A stretch of 64,000 bases of DNA from Alcaligenes faecalis (GCF_005311025.1 NZ_CP031747.1:558001-622000); one strand, 5' to 3'; shown: positions 10,334 through 19,800, counted from the first letter of the stretch. Numbers and translations: made by a program. The notes: generated from the letters alone by a model not told the origin.

Positions 10334-11482
10334 ATGATACTGACAGACGATCAGAACGCTTTTGCGCAAGCGGCTCGCGAGTTTGCACAAGGGGAACTGG
10401 CACCGCATGCGGCACGTTGGGATGAGGAACAGATTTTCCCGATCGAGGCGTTCCGTAAAGCCGGCGAGTTGGGTTTTTGCGGCTTGTATGCCCCGGAATC
10501 CATCGGCGGCCTGGGCCTGGGGCGTCTGGAGTCCAGCCTGGTGTTCGAAGAAATGGCGGCAGTTGATCCCTCGACCACCGCATTTTTGACTATCCACAAT
10601 ATGGTTACCTGGATGGTCGGCACCTGGGGTACGGACGAAGTCAAATCCCAATGGGGCGAGCTGCTGAGCAGCGGCCAGAAACTAGGCTCTTACTGTTTGA
10701 CCGAACCGGGCGCAGGCTCGGATGCCGCCTCGCTGCGGACACGTGCCGAGCGTGATGGTGACGACTACCTGATCAGCGGCAGCAAAGCCTTTATCTCCGG
10801 TGCCGGAGACACGGACTTGTTGGTGGTTATGGCTCGTACCGGAGGGGATGGCGCAAAGGGGATTTCCGCTTTTGCCGTACCTGCCGATGCCGCCGGTATC
10901 ACTTACGGCCGTAAAGAGTTGAAGATGGGCTGGAATAGCCAGTCCACACGGGGCATTACCTTTGAGCGCGTACGCGTTCCTGCCTCGGCCATGCTGGGCC
11001 AGGAGGGCGAGGGCTTCAAACTGGCCATGAAGGGCCTGGACGGTGGGCGCATCAATATTGCCTGCTGCTCGGTAGGAGCCGCCCAGGGTGCTTATGATGC
11101 TGCCCGTCAATATATGCAGGAGCGCCGCCAGTTCGGCAAGCATCTGGACCAGTTCCAGGCTCTGCAATTCAAGTTGTCCGACATTCTGACCAGCGTGGTT
11201 GCCGCCCGCCAAATGGTGCGCCTGGCCGCTTCGCACCTGGACGCCGGTAGCAGTCAGGCCAGCACCTACTGCGCCATGGCAAAGCGTATGGCCACGGATC
11301 TGGGTTTTCAGGCCTGCGTGGATGCACAACAGCTCTTTGGCGGTTATGGTTACCTGAAGGATTATCCTGTTGAGCGACTGGTGCGCGATACTCGGGTGCA
11401 CCAGATTCTGGAAGGCACAAACGAGATCATGCGTGTCATCATTGCACGACAAATCATAGATCTTGGAGCTGATATTCGATGA
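10334..11482 (+). CDS. Acyl-CoA dehydrogenase, probable isobutyryl-CoA dehydrogenase
   Basis: FAD-dependent acyl-CoA dehydrogenase of 382 residues; the ATG at 10334 follows AAGGAGA. The catalytic base is E360 in HQILEGTNEI, and family signatures CLTEPGAGSDAASLRT and GGYGYLKDYPVERLVRD are present. The neighbours fix the likely substrate: the next genes encode 3-hydroxyisobutyryl-CoA hydrolase and 3-hydroxyisobutyrate dehydrogenase, so this should be the isobutyryl-CoA to methacrylyl-CoA step of valine breakdown. Its stop overlaps the following start by 4 bases (ATGA). Confidence 0.87.
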   Translation: MILTDDQNAFAQAAREFAQGELAPHAARWDEEQIFPIEAFRKAGELGFCGLYAPESIGGLGLGRLESSLVFEEMAAVDPSTTAFLTIHNMVTWMVGTWGTDEVKSQWGELLSSGQKLGSYCLTEPGAGSDAASLRTRAERDGDDYLISGSKAFISGAGDTDLLVVMARTGGDGAKGISAFAVPADAAGITYGRKELKMGWNSQSTRGITFERVRVPASAMLGQEGEGFKLAMKGLDGGRINIACCSVGAAQGAYDAARQYMQERRQFGKHLDQFQALQFKLSDILTSVVAARQMVRLAASHLDAGSSQASTYCAMAKRMATDLGFQACVDAQQLFGGYGYLKDYPVERLVRDTRVHQILEGTNEIMRVIIARQIIDLGADIR

Positions 11483-12606
11483 CGGATTCTGTTTTGTTTG
11501 ATCGCCTGCCCGGCCAGAACGGAAAGGCGATTGGTGTTGCTACGCTGAACCGCCCGCAAGCCCTGAATGGGCTTAATTTGGAGATGTGCCAGCTGCTGTT
11601 CAAGCAGTTTCAGGAATGGGCGCAGGATTCCAGTATTGCCATGATCGTGTTGCATGGTGCCGGCGAAAAGGCCCTGTGTGCCGGGGGCGATCTGCATTCG
11701 CTGTATGCCTCCATGCAAAAGAACCAGGGTGGTTCGGCCTGGGATAACGAGTACGCCCGCGAATTCTTCGATGTGGAATACCGCCTGGATTATCTGATCC
11801 ACACCTTCCCAAAACCTATCCTGTGCTGGGGTGACGGGATTGTAATGGGTGGGGGCGTGGGCTTGTTCAACGGCGCCAGCCATCGTGTGGTGACCGATAC
11901 CACGCGTTTTGCCATGCCCGAGATCTCCATTGGCCTGTTCCCCGATGTAGGTGGCACCTGGATGCTGTCACATCTGCCTGCGGGTATCGGCCATTTCCTG
12001 GCACTGAGCGGCGCGCAAATCAACGCCTCGGATTGCTTGTTCCTGGGCTTGGCCGATGCCTACTTGCCACGGGTGCATTTCGATGCCTTGCTCAAGGCCT
12101 TGCAAGCCACGAACTGGTCTGATGAACGTGACGCTCGTGATAGCAGCGTGCATCAGGTCCTGCGTGGTCTGGCAGAGGGCGCTCGCCCCGATACCGGCCC
12201 GTTGGAGCAAAACTACGCCATGCTGCGTGATGTCTGCGCCAGTCGCGAGTTTGAACGCATTACACAGGCTTTGCAGCAGTGGCAGGACAGTGCCGACCCC
12301 TGGCTGTCCCGTGCCGCACAGACCTTCGCCAAAGGTGCTCCAGGTTCGGCTCGTTTGTCCTTTGAACTGCTGGAGCGTGTCCACCACCTGTCTTTGGCTG
12401 ATGTCTTCCGCCTGGAATACATTGTGTCGCTGCAATGTGGCGTACAGGGTGACTTCCAGGAAGGCATACGCGCACTGCTGATTGATAAAGACAAACAGCC
12501 ACGCTGGAATCCGGCCTCGCTGGAACAGGCTGATGCCCGCTGGGTGGAACGCTTTTTTGTTCCCGCCTGGCCCGCAGAAACGACTCATCCCTTGGCTGAC
12601 CTGTGA
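11479..12606 (+). CDS. 3-hydroxyisobutyryl-CoA hydrolase / enoyl-CoA hydratase family
   Basis: 375-residue crotonase-fold protein. The length and motifs (LCAGGDLHSLY, GDGIVMGGGVGLF, PEISIGLFPDVGGTWMLSHL) match 3-hydroxyisobutyryl-CoA hydrolase rather than the ~260-residue enoyl-CoA hydratases. It would release 3-hydroxyisobutyrate from its CoA ester so that MmsB can oxidise it. Overlaps the preceding dehydrogenase gene by ATGA, indicating coupled translation. No separate methacrylyl-CoA hydratase is in this cluster. Confidence 0.88.
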   Translation: MTDSVLFDRLPGQNGKAIGVATLNRPQALNGLNLEMCQLLFKQFQEWAQDSSIAMIVLHGAGEKALCAGGDLHSLYASMQKNQGGSAWDNEYAREFFDVEYRLDYLIHTFPKPILCWGDGIVMGGGVGLFNGASHRVVTDTTRFAMPEISIGLFPDVGGTWMLSHLPAGIGHFLALSGAQINASDCLFLGLADAYLPRVHFDALLKALQATNWSDERDARDSSVHQVLRGLAEGARPDTGPLEQNYAMLRDVCASREFERITQALQQWQDSADPWLSRAAQTFAKGAPGSARLSFELLERVHHLSLADVFRLEYIVSLQCGVQGDFQEGIRALLIDKDKQPRWNPASLEQADARWVERFFVPAWPAETTHPLADL

Positions 12607-12622
12607 TCCAGGCAGACCGCTG

Positions 12623-12644
12623 CGGCGCCTGACGGCGCCGTTTT
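12623..12644 (+). terminator. Hairpin with T-run inside the valine operon
   Basis: CGGCGCC (12623-12629) and GGCGCCG (12634-12640) form a short GC-rich stem followed by TTTT. It lies between the hydrolase and mmsB genes and could be a partial terminator lowering mmsB expression or simply an mRNA-stabilising hairpin. Confidence 0.5.
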
Positions 12645-12664
12645 CATAATGACGAGGAGACAAA

Positions 12665-13561
12665 ATGAGTAACACGATTGCATTTATCGGGCTGGGCCAT
12701 ATGGGCAAACCCATGGCGCTAAATCTGCTCAAAGCCGGCCATAGCCTGAAGGTCTTTGACCTGAATGCAGAAGCCATGAAGGAGCTGCAGGCAGCGGGGG
12801 CGCAAGTGGGCGAGTCGGCGGTGCAGATCGTCAAAGACGCGCAGACGGTCTTTACCATGCTGCCTGCTGGCCGCCACGTTCGTCAGGTTTACGAGGGCGA
12901 GAACGGCTTGTTGCAGGCCGTGGCCCCTGGCACAGTGCTGGTCGATTGCAGCACGATTGATGCTCAAACCAGCCAGGATCTGGCGGCCAAGGCGGCCAAG
13001 CTGGGTCTGTTGATGCTGGATGCGCCTGTTTCCGGTGGTACTGGTGGCGCAATGGCCGGCACCTTGACCTTTATGGTCGGGGGCGAGGATCCAGCGCTGG
13101 AAAAGGCGCGTCCTTACCTGGAAGCCATGGGCAAGAACATTTTTCATGCTGGTAAAGCCGGTGCGGGCCAGGTTGCCAAGATTTGCAACAATATGCTCTT
13201 GGGGATTTTGATGGCGGGTACCGCCGAGGCCCTGGCTCTGGGCGTTGCTCACGGTCTGGACCCGGCAGTGCTATCGTCCATCATGGCGCGCAGCTCCGGC
13301 CGTAACTGGGCGACCGAACTGTACAACCCCTGGCCTGGCGTGATGCCGGATGTACCGGCTTCGCGTGATTATCAGGGTGGGTTTGCAACAGGTTTGATGC
13401 TGAAAGATCTGGGTTTGGCGGCCGATGCGGCCGTGAGCCAAAACAGTGCGACACCGTTAGGCGAACTGGCACGTAACCTGTTCGCCTTGCATGCCGCACA
13501 GGGTCAGAATGCCGGGCTGGATTTCTCCAGCATTCTTAATTTGTACCGTCAGAAGAGCTAA
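12665..13561 (+). CDS. mmsB: 3-hydroxyisobutyrate dehydrogenase
   Basis: Oxidises 3-hydroxyisobutyrate to methylmalonate semialdehyde with NAD in valine degradation. 298 residues: Rossmann motif GLGHMG at 8-13, substrate motif DAPVSGGTGGAMAGTLT, and catalytic K172 in GAGQVAKICNN. GAGGAG precedes the ATG. Third gene of the valine operon; the partner semialdehyde dehydrogenase mmsA is not nearby. Its 3' end overlaps the convergent ygfZ gene by 26 bases. Confidence 0.93.
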   Translation: MSNTIAFIGLGHMGKPMALNLLKAGHSLKVFDLNAEAMKELQAAGAQVGESAVQIVKDAQTVFTMLPAGRHVRQVYEGENGLLQAVAPGTVLVDCSTIDAQTSQDLAAKAAKLGLLMLDAPVSGGTGGAMAGTLTFMVGGEDPALEKARPYLEAMGKNIFHAGKAGAGQVAKICNNMLLGILMAGTAEALALGVAHGLDPAVLSSIMARSSGRNWATELYNPWPGVMPDVPASRDYQGGFATGLMLKDLGLAADAAVSQNSATPLGELARNLFALHAAQGQNAGLDFSSILNLYRQKS

Positions 13562-14462
13562 GTTCTGGCAGAGCGTAGGGCAGGGGCTGCAATTCCAGCG
13601 CCTGTCCTTGCTCCAGTTGAAACTGGCCTTGTTCCAGGTCCGCCAGTACCACTTCCATCAAGACATACAGGCGCTGCTGCTCGGCTTGCCAGGCGCGGTT
13701 GATAATGCGCGCAGCCGCAACCGGCTCTGCACCTTGAGAGACCAGGAACACATCGGCGGCTTCTTGCACCTGTGGTGCCGTGTCCAGAATGGCGCTGCGG
13801 GCGGCCATCATGCGGCGCTTGATCGTGCCTCGATAGTGGCTGCGTGCCACCACTTCCTGGCCGGGATAGCAGCCTTTCTTGAAGTTGATGCCGTCGATCA
13901 GGTCCAGGTTCAGAGTCTGGGGAATGAACAGATCCTGCGTGTCGGCGCTGATCCAGGGCAAGCCCGCCAAAATATCCGCCGTTTCCCAACGGCCCTCAGA
14001 AGCCTGAGCGTTCGTATCCTGTTGGGGAGAAATCCGCCAGGAGCGATTCAAGCCGTCCAGCTCGCCGGGGGCTTGGATTAAGGTGTCGTCACCATCGCGC
14101 TGCAAATTCCAGACCGCTTGGGCAGCGGATTGATCTGCCACACCGTAAACCTGCAACTCGGCCAGACTGATCGTCACTTTGCTGCGCAGCACGAACATGC
14201 GCAGGCGCTTGATCAGGGCCTCGCTCAGGTCACGGCGCACCAGGGCATAGACGGTCTCGTCCTGTTCGCGCCACAAGACCATGGTCGCCAAACTGCGACC
14301 TTTGGCGGTGCAATAGGCCGCGATGCAGGCGCGGTCGGCTGCCAGATGCTCCAAATCATTGCTGACTTGAGCATGGAGAAAGGACACGGCATCGGCTCCC
14401 TGAAACTGGAGGACGCACAAATCAGGCAGGGCGAAAGAGGAGGGGGCTGGCATTCCGGTCAT
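13536..14462 (-). CDS. ygfZ: Folate-binding protein YgfZ (Fe-S cluster assembly/repair)
   Basis: 308-residue member of the YgfZ/CAF17/IBA57 family, which binds tetrahydrofolate and helps mature or repair some Fe-S enzymes. The diagnostic KGCYPGQE motif is near residue 200, with the redox-relevant cysteine. The N-terminal half has the GcvT-like fold (QFQGADAVSFLHAQVSNDL). Convergent with mmsB with overlapping 3' ends; divergent from mltG. Confidence 0.92.
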   Translation of the reverse strand: MTGMPAPSSFALPDLCVLQFQGADAVSFLHAQVSNDLEHLAADRACIAAYCTAKGRSLATMVLWREQDETVYALVRRDLSEALIKRLRMFVLRSKVTISLAELQVYGVADQSAAQAVWNLQRDGDDTLIQAPGELDGLNRSWRISPQQDTNAQASEGRWETADILAGLPWISADTQDLFIPQTLNLDLIDGINFKKGCYPGQEVVARSHYRGTIKRRMMAARSAILDTAPQVQEAADVFLVSQGAEPVAAARIINRAWQAEQQRLYVLMEVVLADLEQGQFQLEQGQALELQPLPYALPELSSSDGTN

Positions 14463-14656
14463 GGCTGAGCGAAAAAAATAAATTTAAACATCAATGATAC
14501 CGTGTGTGAGGCCGGTTTCAGGGGCATATCCCCGCTGGGATCAGGGCATGAGCTGGATAGCGCAATCCGGTAGCGCGGGCCTGTCCCGGTTTCTGTGTTT
14601 GACTGTGACACATATTCAGGAATATGCCGCCTTATTCTGATTACAATAGCGCTCGC

Positions 14657-15664
14657 ATGAAAAAAACTGTCAAGATCTTCTCTGCCCTGTTGGGCCTTCT
14701 GGTGGTCGTCGCCTGTGTGATAGCGGGTGGCGCCTGGTATTGGGCCAAGAAGCAGCCCGTGACGATGAGTGCTGAACGCATCGACTATGTGGTGCCTGCA
14801 GGCTCAGGCCCCCGTGCGATTGCACGCAGCATGCAGCAGGCCGGGATCGATATTCAGGAAGATGCTTTTGTCTGGATGGCGCGTCTCTCTGGCCTGGATA
14901 CCTCCTTGCAAGCGGGGGCCTACGAGGCCGTGCGTGGTGATACGCCATGGATGGTGATGGAGCGCATGTCCAGCGGCAATATGCTGCAAACCCGCCTGAC
15001 CATTCCTGAAGGCTGGACCTATCAACGCATTCGCGAGACGTTGGCGAGCAATCCCCAGGTTCGCCAAACCTTGAGTGATATCAGTGATGCAGACTTGCTG
15101 CAGCGTTTTGGCTTGGACGCTGTACATCCTGAAGGTCTGTTCTATCCCGATACCTACGTTTTTGTACCGGGTACGGCAGATGTGGATATCCTGCGGCGCG
15201 GGTTTCAGGCTCAGCAGGAACTGCTGGAGCAGCTATGGGCGGACCGGGATGCAGATTTGCCCTTGAAGACCCCGTATGAAGCCTTGATCATGGCTTCCAT
15301 CGTGGAGCGTGAGACGGGCCACAGTCAGGATCGAGCGCGTGTAGCCGGGGTGTTCATGAACCGTTTGCGCGTAGGCATGCCATTGCAGACAGACCCAACG
15401 GTTATTTATGGCATGGGTTCAGCCTATGACGGCCGTATTCGCAAGCGCGATTTGACGACGGATACCCCTTGGAACACGTACACGCGCAATGGATTGCCTC
15501 CCACGCCGATAGCCAGTCCTGGCAAGGCTTCCTTGATGGCGACTTTGCATCCCGAAAAGCATAATTTCTATTATTTTGTATCGCGTGGCGATGGAACCAG
15601 CGAGTTCTCGACGAATCTGGCTGCCCATAACCGGGCCGTCGCCAAATATATTCTGAAACGCTAA
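14657..15664 (+). CDS. mltG: Endolytic murein transglycosylase MltG (YceG)
   Basis: Inner-membrane lytic transglycosylase that cleaves nascent glycan strands and sets their length. 335 residues from the ATG at 14657 (the upstream frame to 14624 adds 11 residues without support). One membrane helix at about 8-30 (SALLGLLVVVACVIAGGAWY), a LysM-like region, then the YceG domain with catalytic E217 in ASIVERETGH. Followed by a strong terminator. In related genomes tmk normally comes next; here it does not. Confidence 0.93.
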   Translation: MKKTVKIFSALLGLLVVVACVIAGGAWYWAKKQPVTMSAERIDYVVPAGSGPRAIARSMQQAGIDIQEDAFVWMARLSGLDTSLQAGAYEAVRGDTPWMVMERMSSGNMLQTRLTIPEGWTYQRIRETLASNPQVRQTLSDISDADLLQRFGLDAVHPEGLFYPDTYVFVPGTADVDILRRGFQAQQELLEQLWADRDADLPLKTPYEALIMASIVERETGHSQDRARVAGVFMNRLRVGMPLQTDPTVIYGMGSAYDGRIRKRDLTTDTPWNTYTRNGLPPTPIASPGKASLMATLHPEKHNFYYFVSRGDGTSEFSTNLAAHNRAVAKYILKR

Positions 15665-15700
15665 ACCATTCAGGCCCTATCAGGGGCCTGAATGGTTTTT
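15664..15700 (+). terminator. Rho-independent terminator of mltG
   Basis: 14-bp stem AACCATTCAGGCCC (15664-15677) / GGGCCTGAATGGTT (15684-15697) with a 6-base loop and a T-run, directly at the mltG stop codon. Confidence 0.9.
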
Positions 15701-15752
15701 GGGGGCGGTTTGGTGACACTTGTATGGCTGAGCGCTATCCAAGGCCAGGGAG

Positions 15753-16562
15753 TCAAAGCTTCAAGCCGTGACGTTGCGTGAAGCCCGTCCACAAATCATG
15801 GACCTTGCTGGCCAGTTCTTCCAGGCCTGCGTCATTGCGAATCAGATAGTCCTGGGCGGCGCGTTCTACACCCCATTCGGAAGAGTGCTGGCTGATCACT
15901 GGATTGCCAGGGCGTTCGATATGCCAGATCTCTCCACCATGTTCACGGATGAAATTGGCCTCGTTTTCGTAACGAATGTCTTTAATCAGCAGACAACGGG
16001 CCTGACTCATATCAGGAAGCTGGTGGCTGGGCAGGAACAGGGGCAAGGTTTGTCGACGCTGCTCGTAATCCGGGTATTCGGCCAGAACCTGATTGCGTAG
16101 ATGTTCGGCCGCCTGACGCGGACTCAAACCCCAAAAGGCATCCACATGATCCGCCCGCTCATCATCCAGGTGCTCAGGCACCATGCCGTAAATCGCGACC
16201 AGAGCCAGCGCCCAGACCGAGTAGCCCTGAATGCTCCTGGCAAGGGGGGAGCCCGGTCCAAACTCCAGCACATGTTGGGCGCGGCGTAGCCAATGATCGG
16301 GATCGCGCTGGCGCATCCAGTCCGTTCCCAGTAGCTGGAAACACTGTCTGGGGGAGCGCTGCCACAGGGCAATAGGCACTTCTTTCAGGCTATCGTCTGT
16401 CCAGGCTTGGGCTGGACTTAGACCAAACAGCACTTCACAGCCCATTTTCACGGGGTCGGCCAAGGCATAAGCGGCCAATAAAGGGTTTTGTGCCAGTAGT
16501 AGATTGGCGACGGTATCTTTGCCTGAACGCGCTTTGGCGGCCAGCCCGATCAATAAGCTCAC
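15753..16562 (-). CDS. Phage-T4-type deoxynucleoside monophosphate kinase-like protein
   Basis: 269-residue P-loop protein. The N-terminal Walker A is GLAAKARSGKDTVA (residues 6-19), followed by LADPVKMGCEVLFGL, FQLLGTDWMRQRDPDHW, and LIKDIRYENEANFI then IWHIERPG. This order of motifs matches the T4 gp1 dNMP kinase family (dGMP, dTMP and hydroxymethyl-dCMP to diphosphates), not the bacterial thymidylate kinase fold signature. It is oriented against mltG and holB and occupies the place where tmk is usually found, which suggests acquisition from a phage and possibly a substitute for Tmk. The substrate range is inferred. Confidence 0.75.
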   Translation of the reverse strand: MSLLIGLAAKARSGKDTVANLLLAQNPLLAAYALADPVKMGCEVLFGLSPAQAWTDDSLKEVPIALWQRSPRQCFQLLGTDWMRQRDPDHWLRRAQHVLEFGPGSPLARSIQGYSVWALALVAIYGMVPEHLDDERADHVDAFWGLSPRQAAEHLRNQVLAEYPDYEQRRQTLPLFLPSHQLPDMSQARCLLIKDIRYENEANFIREHGGEIWHIERPGNPVISQHSSEWGVERAAQDYLIRNDAGLEELASKVHDLWTGFTQRHGLKL

Positions 16563-16698
16563 TTCATCATCCTTGGTAGTGGAGCAGGCATTTTACCGGT
16601 TCATATTACAATGTGCGCTGAGCTGTTCAAGCGGGGGCGATTGCCAGGTCTTTCCTGCGTGAATCAGGCCTTTTGATGTGCAACCTTGAGGCAATACG

Positions 16699-17748
16699 GT
16701 GTCTGATAGTTTGACTTTTCTACCTTGGCAAATCGCGACCGCCCAAAATTGGCTGGGCAATCAGGAGCGTTTTGCCCATGCCTGGCTGATCCACGGTCTG
16801 CCGGGCATCGGCAAGACGCAATTCGCCCGTGCGGCCGCCGCCAGTTTACTGTGCGACCAGCCGGTGCAGGGTCTGGCTTGTGGCCACTGTCAGGCCTGTC
16901 AGTGGGTGCGGGGGGGAAATCACCCGGACTTGCGCCTGCTGCGCCCGGATGCGGTTGCGCTGGAAGAGCAGGGGCCAGACACCCAGGAAGGGGACTTGGC
17001 CAAAGAGTCGGCTGCCCGCAAAAATCCTTCCCGGGAAATCCGGGTGGAGCAATTACGGCAGTTGCAGCACTGGTTCAATACGGCCACTCATAGAGGCGGG
17101 TGGCGAGTGGCGGTACTTTATCCGGCTCAGGCTCTGAATCTGGTATCGGCCAATGCCTTGCTGAAGGTGCTGGAAGAACCTGCGGACCGCACGGTTTTTC
17201 TGCTGGTAGCCGATGCGCCAGATCGGCTGTTGCCTACACTGGTATCGCGTTGCCGCCGTTTGCCTTTGCCCGCACCGGATGCTCAGCAATCGGTGCAATG
17301 GCTGGAGCAACAAGGGGTGGATCAAGCCTCGGACTGGTTGGCTGCCTGGGGTGGTGCCCCACTAAAAGCGTTAAGCGCCAGCCAGGATATGAATGCGCCG
17401 TGCCCCGATTGGTTAAGCGTCTGGATGGATGGGGTATTGAAAGCAGGCCGTGAGGCGGATTTGTCCTTGGCCGATACGCTGGAAAAACTGCCTGCTCAAG
17501 AGTGGATTGACCATTGGCAACGCTTGTTTGTCGATATTCAGCTGGGTGGTTTTGCCCAACCGGCGCGTTACTATCCTTCCCTGCAAAAGCGCATTGATGC
17601 CTTGGCAGCCCAATCCAACACCACAGCGGTGACGGAAGCTCTGAAGTGGCTGGTGCAGCAAAAGCGGCTGGGGAATCATCCGCTCAATGCTAAATTGTTT
17701 ATTCATCATGCCCTGGACCGTTTGCACCAGGCATGTCGTCGTGTTTAA
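16699..17748 (+). CDS. holB: DNA polymerase III subunit delta'
   Basis: Clamp-loader subunit of the replicative polymerase, an AAA+ protein without motor activity. 349 residues from the GTG at 16699, with TTGAGG seven bases upstream. Visible: P-loop-like GLPGIGKTQFA near residue 35, zinc module CGHCQACQW near 60, and VSANALLKVLEEPADRTVFLL near 155. Followed 17 bases later by tatD, as in Bordetella-type genomes. Confidence 0.92.
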   Translation: MSDSLTFLPWQIATAQNWLGNQERFAHAWLIHGLPGIGKTQFARAAAASLLCDQPVQGLACGHCQACQWVRGGNHPDLRLLRPDAVALEEQGPDTQEGDLAKESAARKNPSREIRVEQLRQLQHWFNTATHRGGWRVAVLYPAQALNLVSANALLKVLEEPADRTVFLLVADAPDRLLPTLVSRCRRLPLPAPDAQQSVQWLEQQGVDQASDWLAAWGGAPLKALSASQDMNAPCPDWLSVWMDGVLKAGREADLSLADTLEKLPAQEWIDHWQRLFVDIQLGGFAQPARYYPSLQKRIDALAAQSNTTAVTEALKWLVQQKRLGNHPLNAKLFIHHALDRLHQACRRV

Positions 17749-17765
17749 AAAAGTACCGTCTAATC

Positions 17766-18536
17766 ATGTTTGTTGATTCGCATTGCCATCTTAATTTCCC
17801 TGAACTTGCTGAAAATCTGGACGACATCCTGGACAAGATGCGCCAGAACCAGGTGGGCTGTGCGCTGGTGGTCAGCGTGGATATGGACGACTGGCCCGGT
17901 TTGATGGAGCTGGTGCGTCCCCACGGCCATTTGTTTGCCTCGGTTGGCGTGCATCCGGATTATGAGAAAGTCACCGAGCCTACCGTCCAGGAGCTGATCA
18001 AACATGCTCAAGATCCCAAAGTGGTGGCTATTGGCGAAACGGGTCTGGACTATTACCGCTTGCAAGAGCCCCTGGATTGGCAGCGTGAGCGTTTCCGCAC
18101 CCACATCCGTGCCAGTCGCGAATCGGGCCTGCCCTTGATCATCCATACTCGCTCGGCCAGTGAAGACACCATTGCCATCATGCGTGAAGAGCAGGCGCAG
18201 ATTGCCGGGGGCGTGATGCACTGTTTCACTGAAACCTGGGAAGTGGCACAAGCGGCCTTGGATCTGAATTTCTACATTTCCTTCTCCGGGATTGTGACCT
18301 TCAAGAACGCTACCCAGCTGCAGGATGTGGCGCAACGCGTGCCGCTGGATCGTTTGTTGATCGAAACGGACTCGCCGTTTTTGGCTCCTGTGCCGTATCG
18401 AGGCAAAACCAATAATCCTTCTCTGGTCATTCATGTGGCTGAGAAGATTGCGGAGCTTCGTGGGATCTCGGTAAAGGAAGTTGAAGAGGCTAGTGCGGAG
18501 AATTTTTTCAAATTATTCAGTAAGGTACAGATTTAA
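17766..18536 (+). CDS. tatD: TatD-family metal-dependent DNase/hydrolase
   Basis: 256-residue TIM-barrel hydrolase of the TatD/YcfH group (3'-5' exonuclease and D-aminoacyl-tRNA deacylase-like activities reported in the family). Metal ligands are visible: DSHCHL near the start, the glutamate in GETGLDYYR, IHTRSA, MHCFTE and ETDSPFLAP. The start is the ATG at 17766, which begins the first strand (MFVDSHCH). The gene follows holB closely and is probably co-transcribed with it. Confidence 0.9.
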   Translation: MFVDSHCHLNFPELAENLDDILDKMRQNQVGCALVVSVDMDDWPGLMELVRPHGHLFASVGVHPDYEKVTEPTVQELIKHAQDPKVVAIGETGLDYYRLQEPLDWQRERFRTHIRASRESGLPLIIHTRSASEDTIAIMREEQAQIAGGVMHCFTETWEVAQAALDLNFYISFSGIVTFKNATQLQDVAQRVPLDRLLIETDSPFLAPVPYRGKTNNPSLVIHVAEKIAELRGISVKEVEEASAENFFKLFSKVQI

Positions 18537-18884
18537 GTTAATCTGGTTTAGAGATTTTGATGAGGCTTTTGTGACTGCTTGAGCCAAGGTACAGGATCTT
18601 GAGCGGAGGTGGCTTAAAGTTGATTTAAAACTTTAAGAAAATAGTTTAACTGATTGATTTTTATAGTAAAAATTAAAATTTTTTTATTTTCTCTGCCTTT
18701 CGGGTTTAGTTCGGATTCACTAAAAAATCTAAATTTTTGTTAGTAATCAATGGCTTATTGATCATTCTTAAACCTGTTTGTAGTTAAATGCTTCTCGCCT
18801 GGATAGAGAGAAGCAACGCCTGAAGCGGCATCTATCTGTACTTTCATAACCTGATAAAGCACTTTATGAAAAGGATTTAACAGC
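18537..18884. other. AT-rich intergenic region
   Basis: About 350 bases, clearly richer in A/T than its surroundings (notably 18640-18760), between tatD and the ankyrin gene. It should hold the ankyrin gene promoter. No coding potential, repeat or clear terminator hairpin was seen. Confidence 0.45.
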
Positions 18885-19781
18885 ATGAATTTTAAAAGAA
18901 AAATACCCAATAAAACCATCCTTTCTGTGGTGCTTCCTTTGGCCTTTCTGCTGCCAGTCCCTGTGTCGGCGCAGGAACCGGAGCTTGAAAGCCGAAATTG
19001 GTATTTGGCGCTGGAAAATGACCGACCCAACATCATCGAGCAGGAGTTCATCAAGGGGGCGAACCCCAACGCAGTCGATTCCAAGGGCAATCCTTCCTTG
19101 ATGCTGGCGATCCGCAACAAGTCCTGGAAAGTGGTGGACACTTTGCTGGCTAACCGTCAAACCAATGTGAACATCGAGAACGAGGCCCGCGAAACTCCCA
19201 TGATGTATCTGGCCCTGATGGGGGAGACCGCTCGTTTGCGTGATCTGCAAGCACGAGGGGGGCAGGTGAATCGGGTGGGCTGGTCACCTTTGCACTATGC
19301 CGCTTCCAAAGGACATGAAGAGACGGTGCGCTATCTGCTGTCTCAGAAAGCGATTGTGAATGCACCTGCACCAGACGGAACCAGCCCCTTGATGATGGCG
19401 GCTTTGTCGGGCAAACGGGCGGTGGTGGATGTGCTATTGGCTGCCGGAGCGGATCCGAGTATGCAAAATGCCCAAGGTTTGAGTCCGGCAGACTGGGCGC
19501 GTTCAGCCAATCATGAACAATTGGCCAGTTATCTGGATCAAGCTGTCGCTCGTAAAGCGGCCGCTGCACCAGCCGCAGCGGGGACTTACTCCGGTGGAGC
19601 GGTACAGACTTATGGTGTGCCAGAGCGGGTAGAGCAGCCTGATCTGAATCGGGTGCACACGGTGACGGTAGAGCCCGAGCCAGCTCCTGCAGCAGACAGC
19701 TCCAGTTCGAAACCTGCTTCGTCCAGCAGTACCAGTCGCTATTTTGACCTGGATCGTTTCGACAAGCCTGTACAGCCTTAA
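18885..19781 (+). CDS. Secreted ankyrin-repeat protein
   Basis: 298 residues with a Sec signal peptide (basic KRKIPNK, hydrophobic core, cleavage after VSA at ~30), so periplasmic or exported. The middle (about 40-220) contains around five ankyrin repeats, for example GWSPLHYAASKGHEETVRYLL and GTSPLMMAALSGKRAVVDVL. The C-terminus is a low-complexity Pro/Ala/Ser tail ending in RYFDLDRFDKPVQP. Ankyrin repeats are protein-binding scaffolds; the partner is unknown. A gene of this type following tatD is common in Bordetella relatives. Confidence 0.85.
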   Translation: MNFKRKIPNKTILSVVLPLAFLLPVPVSAQEPELESRNWYLALENDRPNIIEQEFIKGANPNAVDSKGNPSLMLAIRNKSWKVVDTLLANRQTNVNIENEARETPMMYLALMGETARLRDLQARGGQVNRVGWSPLHYAASKGHEETVRYLLSQKAIVNAPAPDGTSPLMMAALSGKRAVVDVLLAAGADPSMQNAQGLSPADWARSANHEQLASYLDQAVARKAAAAPAAAGTYSGGAVQTYGVPERVEQPDLNRVHTVTVEPEPAPAADSSSSKPASSSSTSRYFDLDRFDKPVQP

Positions 19782-19800
19782 GTCTGGGGGCAGGATGTAA

